Source: an uncultured Opitutaceae bacterium (GTDB lineage Bacteria; Verrucomicrobiota; Verrucomicrobiae; Opitutales; Opitutaceae). From it: a DNA stretch of 9,340 bases. Where the stretch lies: the NCBI GenBank assembly GCA_946482625.1, contig CAMLSH010000112.1:1-9340 (forward strand), read 5' to 3'. Positions 1-6,900 of the stretch are shown piece by piece. A program made the position numbers and the translations under genes. Under the pieces are notes generated by a model. It was given only the letters and a program-made list of their open reading frames with translations, did not search any database and was not told where the DNA came from. Positions within the stretch are counted from its first letter, which is position 1, and each line of letters begins with the position of its first letter.

Positions 1-573
1 TTGCCGCAACACCAGCCCCTCGCCCTCGCGCACCAGCCAGCCCCAGCCCACCGGCACTTCGTGCGCCTCGACGATCTCCGGCTCCGTCACGAGATACAGA
101 TGATCCGCCGCGCGATACCGGCTGAGCCGCGCGAACTTCACGCAGTTCGCCAGCTTGCTCTGCAACACCCCAAGCTCCCGCTCCAACGCGTGCAACGTCT
201 CATGCCGCAGCCCCGCCAGGTCGTACTCGTCGAACTCCGCGAATAGCGACACGCCCCGCCGCAAATCCGGCCGATGCACCGCAATCATCGCCCGTAGCTC
301 ACCCAACCGCGCTGCCAGCTCCACACTCCGGATACGCACCGCCGGTTCGTCCGCATGATCGCGGATCAGATCCGACCGGCACTGCTTGCACTCGAAAAGC
401 GCCACCAGTCCCACCTCGCCCAATGGCCCGCGCGACAGCGCCGCCACGTCCGCGCGATAACCGCTTTTCGGCACACGCACTTCGCATCCTGCGATCGGCA
501 GGCCGTTCCCGCGCGCCCACTCGAACGCGAGCCGCTTGAGTTCCCGATGAGCCTGAGTTTCGCCGCGTGTCAT
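1..573 (-). CDS. Partial hypothetical protein with PD-(D/E)XK nuclease-like signature (3' end beyond window)
   Basis: The reading frame is open from an ATG at 573 down to the window edge, giving 191 residues with no stop; the C-terminus is missing. I do not recognise a named gene. Residues 38-63 contain GYRADV, then about 17 residues later the strand LFECK. This matches the D...ExK core of PD-(D/E)XK nucleases, with D42, E61 and K63 as candidate metal/catalytic residues and E31 as a possible upstream acid. The layout resembles MmcB-like and related DNA-repair nuclease-fold proteins. Near the end, DHLYLVTEP followed by VPVGWGWLV (about 157-181) fits a later beta-strand and the 'P.GWGLL' motif common in such proteins. 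The ATG was chosen because MTRGETQAHRELKRLA makes a natural first helix. The frame is open further upstream, and no strong Shine-Dalgarno sequence is visible. Coding is well supported; the nuclease assignment is motif-based inference, and DNA could be cleaved or merely bound. Confidence 0.72.
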   Translation of the reverse strand, partial: MTRGETQAHRELKRLAFEWARGNGLPIAGCEVRVPKSGYRADVAALSRGPLGEVGLVALFECKQCRSDLIRDHADEPAVRIRSVELAARLGELRAMIAVHRPDLRRGVSLFAEFDEYDLAGLRHETLHALERELGVLQSKLANCVKFARLSRYRAADHLYLVTEPEIVEAHEVPVGWGWLVREGEGLVLRQ

Positions 574-982
574 CGCTCTGTTTTCGTTCGCTCGGTTCAA
601 CCATTCTCTACGCGCCACGCTAGCCAATTCGAGGATTCGCCTTCGCCAGAACCTCGAGCGTCAGTCCCGCCGGTTTTTCTTCTTGTTCTCGGCAGCCCGA
701 CCCGCCCATCCCGGTCAGTCGCGAAGCGATCATCAGCTAAAATCTTCTGAATAATCCTGCGACCGCGTATTCGCCCCGAGGACGGACGCGGCTATGCAAC
801 GATGAGCGCTAAGGACGCGTTGCGGACGAACCATAATTTCTTGGTCTCAACTCCGTCGCCCCCGCTTCCGCTTCCCTGGCGCGTCAGTTTCACCCCTGCC
901 GATGCCGCTTGTCCCGCCTCTCCCCTTCGCGTCAGCGCTCGTATCCCCGCGCGCTAGAACTGTCCGCCAACTACTTCCCCAA
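574..982. other. Divergent intergenic region, no confident gene
   Basis: This 409-bp gap lies between the start codons of the leftward nuclease-like gene and the rightward pectinase gene, so promoters for both should lie here. I see no sigma-70 pair with correct spacing and no clear purine-rich ribosome-binding site in front of position 983; the bases just before that ATG are pyrimidine- and A-rich. A minus-strand mini-ORF of 37 codons (620-733) is present but unsupported. The stretch from about 845 to 982 is C-rich on the plus strand and probably forms the 5' untranslated leader of the pectinase mRNA. Confidence 0.5.
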
Positions 983-3900
983 ATGAAAATCTTCCGCCTG
1001 CAATCCCTCCGACTGGCCGTTATCTCCGCATGTGTGGCGGCGTTCGCGCACGCCCAAACCACCGTCTTCGAAGACACGTTTTCTGGCGGGAGCTCGGTGA
1101 ACTCATCGCCGACCTCGCCCGCGCAACCCTCGGTGAACGCCGCCGCCTACCAACAGGTGGCTGCGAAGACCTTTAACCCCAACCCGCCCACCATCGCCGC
1201 CGGCCATTTTCGCCAGGGCATCGTCGGCACCACGTCAGGATTCAATCACGTCCAGGCTTTATTCACGAAGTATCCGGTCACGCTCGCGAACACCGGCGAC
1301 TACATCGAGCTCACCCTCACCTTCACCACCGAAAGCGGCATCATCACCGCGCAAACCACGAGCAGCCTTTTCTTCGGCCTCTACAACGCCGACCAGGTCC
1401 AGCCGATCCCAGGCGGATTGAACGGCACCGGAACCACCGCGACCGCCGGCTATGCGCGCTCGTGGATTGGATACGTCAACCGCATCTTCTATACGGGAGG
1501 CGCCAACGGCTTCTACACACGCCCGGCAAAACTCGATGCGGACGCCAACAACCAGGACGTCCTCTATAACTATGGCGGCGCCAGCGGCGTCGGCTCCACC
1601 TCGACATCCACCCTCGCCGCATTCACCGCCGGCGCTCAATACACCGAGGTCTACCGCATCACCAAGGCCAGCGCCACGACACTCACTCTCGCGTCCACCC
1701 TCTACGCCGGCGCGTCGGCCATGGGCACACCGCTCTACACGCAGAGCGCGACCAGCACGAGCATCCTCACCGCCACCTACGACGCGTTCGCCACCGGCTA
1801 CCGCGCCACCGGCAGCGTCGTCAGCGTGATGGATATTAACGCCGTGAAAATCGTCACCAACGCCGCCACCACGATCATCCCCGTCTTCACAACCCAGCCG
1901 ATTTCCCAGACGAAGGCCGTCGGCGAAGCCCTGACGCTATCGGCTACGGCAAATGGAGGCGGCGCGTCCGTCTCGTATCAATGGAAAAAGGACGGCGTCG
2001 ACATAGCCGGGGCCACCTCGGACACCTTTGCCCTCGCATCCGTGACCCAAGCCGATGCGGGAAATTACACCGTGGTCGCAACCAACACCGCCGGCTCGAC
2101 CACCAGCAGCACGGCGATTTTAAGCGTGTCCGTCGGTGCGGTTGCGCCGGCGGTCCTCACACAGCCCGTCGGAGCCGGCATCGCCGTCGGTGGCGGTCAT
2201 GTCTTCACCGTCATCGCGAACGGCACCGCACCCCTCGTCTACAATTGGGAGAAGAGTAACGACGGCACCGTGTTTTCCGCCATCGGCGGCGACTCGTCGC
2301 AGCTCACCATTTCGAACGCCACCTCCGCCGATGCTGGACGCTATCGCGTGACCATCACCAACGCGCAGGGCTCCACGACCAGCGCCGTCGTCAACTTGGT
2401 CATCGCTCCCGTGATCACGGCCCAGCCCTCGCCCGCAGTCGTCGCAGTCAACGCCTCCACACAAATCAGCGCGGCTGTGGACGTCGGTGCCGGCGCTCCC
2501 GAAGCGACGACCTTCGTGTGGAAACGCGACGGTGTTACCGTCGCCGACGGCTCCGGCATTTCCGGCGCCACCGCCGCGACCCTGCAGTTCTCGAATTTCT
2601 CCACCGTTAACTCCGGTTACTACACCGTCACCGCGTCCAACTCCGCAGGCTCCGTCACCAGCTCCCAGGCGTACGTCGGCGTGCCCAGCACGGAGACCGT
2701 GACATTCGCCCCGGGCAACAACGCCATCGGCCTCGCGATCGATCAACAACTGCGCCTCACCTTCCAGTCGCCCCCGATCCTCGGCACGGCCGGAAAACTC
2801 AGGATCTACGACGCCGCCAATCCCGCGACGCCCGTCGCGACGATCGATGCGTCGCAGTTCGCTTCCTATTCGCCGGGCAACGCGAGCGCGACGATTCCAA
2901 ATGCCGCCATTCGCAGCGTTCAAGGCGCCAGCTACTACTACATGCCGCTCGCAGTGTACGGCAACGAGGTCTGTATCACCATCAGCCCGACACAGCGCCT
3001 TTCCTATGGGAAAACGTACTTCGTGAACATCGAAGCCGGCCTGATCCTCGACTCGAATCACGCCACCTTCCCAGCGATCACCGACTCAACGACTTGGATG
3101 TTCTCGACGAAAGCGTCCGGTCCCGCTGCCCCGACCGCCTCAACCGGCCTGACATCCATCACCATCGGGCAGGATGGCACCGGAGACTTCGCAACGTTCC
3201 AGGGAGCGTTCGATTGGATTCCCCAAAACAATACTCTTCCGAGGACGATTCACGTCCTGCCAGGAATCTACCGCGACAACGCGTCGCTGGCGCAGAATAG
3301 AAACTTCGTCACCATCGTCGGCGACGGCGCCAATCGGACCGATGCGCAGCTCATCTACCCCTTCGCTTATTTCGCGCCGCCCAATAACGTCTTCACGGCT
3401 GGCTCGCTCCGCATCGAGAGCTCCGACGTCACCGTCCGCAATCTCACCGTCGATAACATCATCTACCGTGAGTACCACCCAACCGGCCTTCCCTCCAGCG
3501 GCGCATCCGCGGCGTTTGCAGGTGCCATCAACACCGTTGCGACGACCGGTAAACGTCTGGTTTTCGACAACGTCCTCATGAAGGGCGGCCAGGACACGTT
3601 GTTCACGGTCAGCGGCATCGCTTACTTCAAGAACTGCGAGATCTGGGGCAGCGTCGACTTTATCTACGGATCCGCGCTCTCGGTTTTCGAGGAATGCGCC
3701 ATCGTTCAAATCCGCAGCTCAGGCGGGCCTATTGGCGCTCCCAATACACCTTTGGCCCAGCCGTACGGACTGGTTTTCCTCAATTGCAGTTTCCCCCGCG
3801 CATTGATCGCCAACGGCTACCCCTACGACGTCAACGTCAGCTCCACGACGATGATGCGCCCGTGGGGTCAAGATGGCGCCATGGCCATCATCAACTGCAA

Positions 3901-6900
3901 CACGGGCACGCACCTGTCGACCAAGGGCTGGGCTGAATGGGACGGACGCGAGAACACCTGCCGCGCGCGCGAATTGGGAACCACGCTGACGGACGGCAGT
4001 GCCGCCCCGACGCCCGCCCAACGCCAGACCGCCGGCGCCTACTGGCTCAACACCATCGATCCGGACTACACCGCCGGTTCCATGTCTCCGACCGATCCGC
4101 TGCTCGTCTCGCCCGGCGGCATCATCAACCGTCAGCCCGTCACCGTCGATCCCGCCGACTACACGCTCTCCGCCATCTTCGGCCATCCGTACTTCGCTCT
4201 CAACGGCTGGCTCCCGTCGGTGCTGACCACCGCGCCCGTCTTCACCACGCATCCCGCGAGTCAGACCATCAACACCGGCGCCTCCGCCACCTTCACCGCC
4301 GCCGCGTCCGGTTCGCCCACGTATCAGTGGAAAAAGGACAACGTCGACATCCCCGGCGCCACCGGCGCGTCCTACACCGTTTCCAACGCCACCACCGCCA
4401 GCGCCGGCAGCTACACGGTCGTCGCGACGAACGTTGGCGGCTCCACCACCAGCAACGCCGCCGTCCTCACCGTCAACGCGACCACCGGCCCTATCATCGC
4501 AACCCAGCCGTCGTCGCAAACCGTCACCGTCGGCACAGCCACCAGCTTCACCGTCGCCGCCACCGGAACCGGCACACTCACGTACCAATGGCAGAAGGAA
4601 ATCGACGGCGTCTTCACCAACGTTCCCTTCCTCTTCGCCGAAAATGATCCCTCGATCGTTACCGATCTCTCCGGCATCACGACGCCCACGCTCAGCTTCG
4701 TACACGCCCAGGTCATCAACGCCGGCAACTACCGCGTCCTCGTGACCGACAGCACTGGCACAACCCCGAGCAACACCGTCACCTTCACCGTCAATGCCGC
4801 GCCTGTCGGCGCGCTCACATTCGACGGTTTCGCCGCATCCGTCACCGGCGGCGGCACGCTGACACCGGTCGTCGTCACCACCGCCGCCGCGTTGAAAACC
4901 GCGGCCGAAGCCACCGCGCCTGCTGTCATCACCGTCTCCGGCGTCATCGACCTCGGCACCAACGGCCGTCTCAGCGTGAAATCCAACAAGACGATCCGAG
5001 GTGCCGACACTGGCGCGACGATCATCGGCAGCCTCTCGCTGAGCACCGTCACCAACGTCATCGTCGCCAACCTCAACATCACCGCCCGCACCGGCGCCCG
5101 CGCCAGCAACGACGGCCTCACCGTCGGCTCCGGCTCCACCAACGTCCTCATCACCAAGTGCACGTTCTTCGACTGCACCGACGGCAATCTCGATGTCACC
5201 AATGGCTCCGACAACGTCACCATCTCGTGGTGCAAATTCTACTACACGCGCAACACCACGCATAATTTCTCCAACCTCATCGGCTCCTCCGACACCGATG
5301 TCGCCACCAGCCCGTACCGCGTCACCTGGCATCACAACTGGTGGGGCCCCGGTTGCAAACAGCGCATGCTCGCCTGCCGTTTCGGCGGCGCCCACATGTT
5401 CAACAACTACTGGAGCTGCACCGGCAACGACTACTGCTCCACCTCGCGCAACATCGCCCAGCTGCTGAGCGAGTATAACGTCTACAACAGCGTGAAAGAT
5501 CCCCTCGCCAAGGAAGGCAGCGCCACGCTCAAGACGATCGGCAATGTCTTCACCAACTGCACCGGCACGCAGACCGTCAGCAACGACACCGTCTTCACTC
5601 CGCCGTACACCTACCGCGTCGATCGCACCACCGACATCCCGACGCTCGTCAGCGCTGGCGCCGGCAACGTCGGCACCGCCGCCCCCGCCGCCGAGTCGCT
5701 AACCATCACCGGAGCCACGTCCGTCGCCACCGGCGGCAGCCTCACGCTCACCGCGTCTGGCTACGTCTCCTACCAATGGCGTTTCAACAACGAAGCCATC
5801 CTCGGCGCCACTTCCGCAACCTACACCATCGCCAACGCGCAGTCAGCCAACGCCGGCGTCTACACCGTGGTCGGCGGTTTCTCCGGCCGCGCCGACTCGG
5901 TCGTCAGCACGCCGCACACCGTGACCGTCACGACCGGCCCCGTCGCGGTGCCGCCCTCGATCACCACGCAGCCCGCCAGCCAAACCACCACCACCGGAGC
6001 CGCCACCAGCTTCACCGTGGTCGCGTCGGGTGACGCCCCGCTCACGTATCAGTGGCAAAAGGACATCTCTGGCACGTTCACCAACGTCTCCGGCGCTACG
6101 TCCGCGACGCTCACCTTCGCTTCCGCGCAGCTCTCCGACGCTGGCAGCTACCGCGTCATCGTCACCAACGGCGCCGGCACCGCCACCAGCAGCACCGCCA
6201 CGCTCGCGGTGAACTCCGCCAACTTCGCCGTCACCGGTCCCGACGGTTTCGCCGATGCCGCCACCACCGGGGGCGGCTCGCTCACACCCGTCGTTGTGAC
6301 AACCGCCGCCGCGCTGAAAACCGCCGCCGAGTCCACCAGCCCGGCCGTCATCACCGTCTCCGGAGTCCTCAATCTCTCCAGCTCGGGCGGAAACATCCGC
6401 GTGAAATCCAACAAGACCATCCAAGGCGCCGACGCCAACGCCACCATCATCGGCAACATCTTCATCGGCGCTGGCGTGGAAAACGTCATCCTCCGCGGTC
6501 TCAATCTCACCAACCCCGGCACCACCCTCGGTACCGATGGTCGCTACATCGATGGCGGTGACGGCATCGGCATAGACGGAGGCAAAAACGTTTTCATCAC
6601 CCACTGCACGATCTTCGACTGCGCCGACGGCATGATCGATACCCGCCTCGGTGCCGATCTCGTGACAATCTCGTGGTGCGAATTCTACTACACCGTCGGT
6701 CAGCTCGATCATCGCTTCACGATGATTTCCGACGGCTTGCTCAACCGCGATCCGGTCACCGATGCGGTCATCTCCGCCGGCGCGCCGCTCCGCATCACCA
6801 TGCATCACAACTGGTGGTCCGACCGCTGCGACCAGCGCATGCCCTCGAGCACCAACGGCCACATCCATCTCTACAACAACTACTGGAACACGCCGGGCAA

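Noticed and set aside
299..604. 101-codon minus-strand frame overlapping the nuclease-like gene
   Set aside because: A different frame of the same strand; composition is Arg/Gly-rich, whereas the frame starting at 573 shows ordered secondary structure and a nuclease core.
620..733. 37-codon minus-strand mini-ORF upstream of the nuclease-like gene
   Set aside because: It ends in a plausible helix (LTLEVLAKANPRIG) but has no convincing ribosome-binding site or known relative; too short to support from one sequence.
1..750. Plus-strand open frames across the left edge (1-246, 155-358, 355-750)
   Set aside because: They are shadows of the minus-strand nuclease-like gene or run into non-coding DNA; the proteins are Pro/Arg/His-rich without motifs.
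832..837. cataat as a possible -10 box for the pectinase gene
   Set aside because: No -35-like hexamer lies at 16-18 bp upstream; the nearest ttgcgg is only 6 bp away.
902..982. Upstream in-frame ATG adding 27 residues to the pectinase
   Set aside because: The extension (MPLVPPLPFA...) is Pro/Arg-rich and would bury the signal peptide that starts cleanly at 983.
2120..3061. 313-codon minus-strand open frame
   Set aside because: Antisense to the Ig-like and Big_5-like domains, with biased composition and no domain signal.
3719..5395. 558-codon minus-strand open frame opposite the CE8/PL1 region
   Set aside because: Same composition artefact: Gly/Asp/Val/Arg-rich with no recognisable motif, fully inside the pectinase gene.
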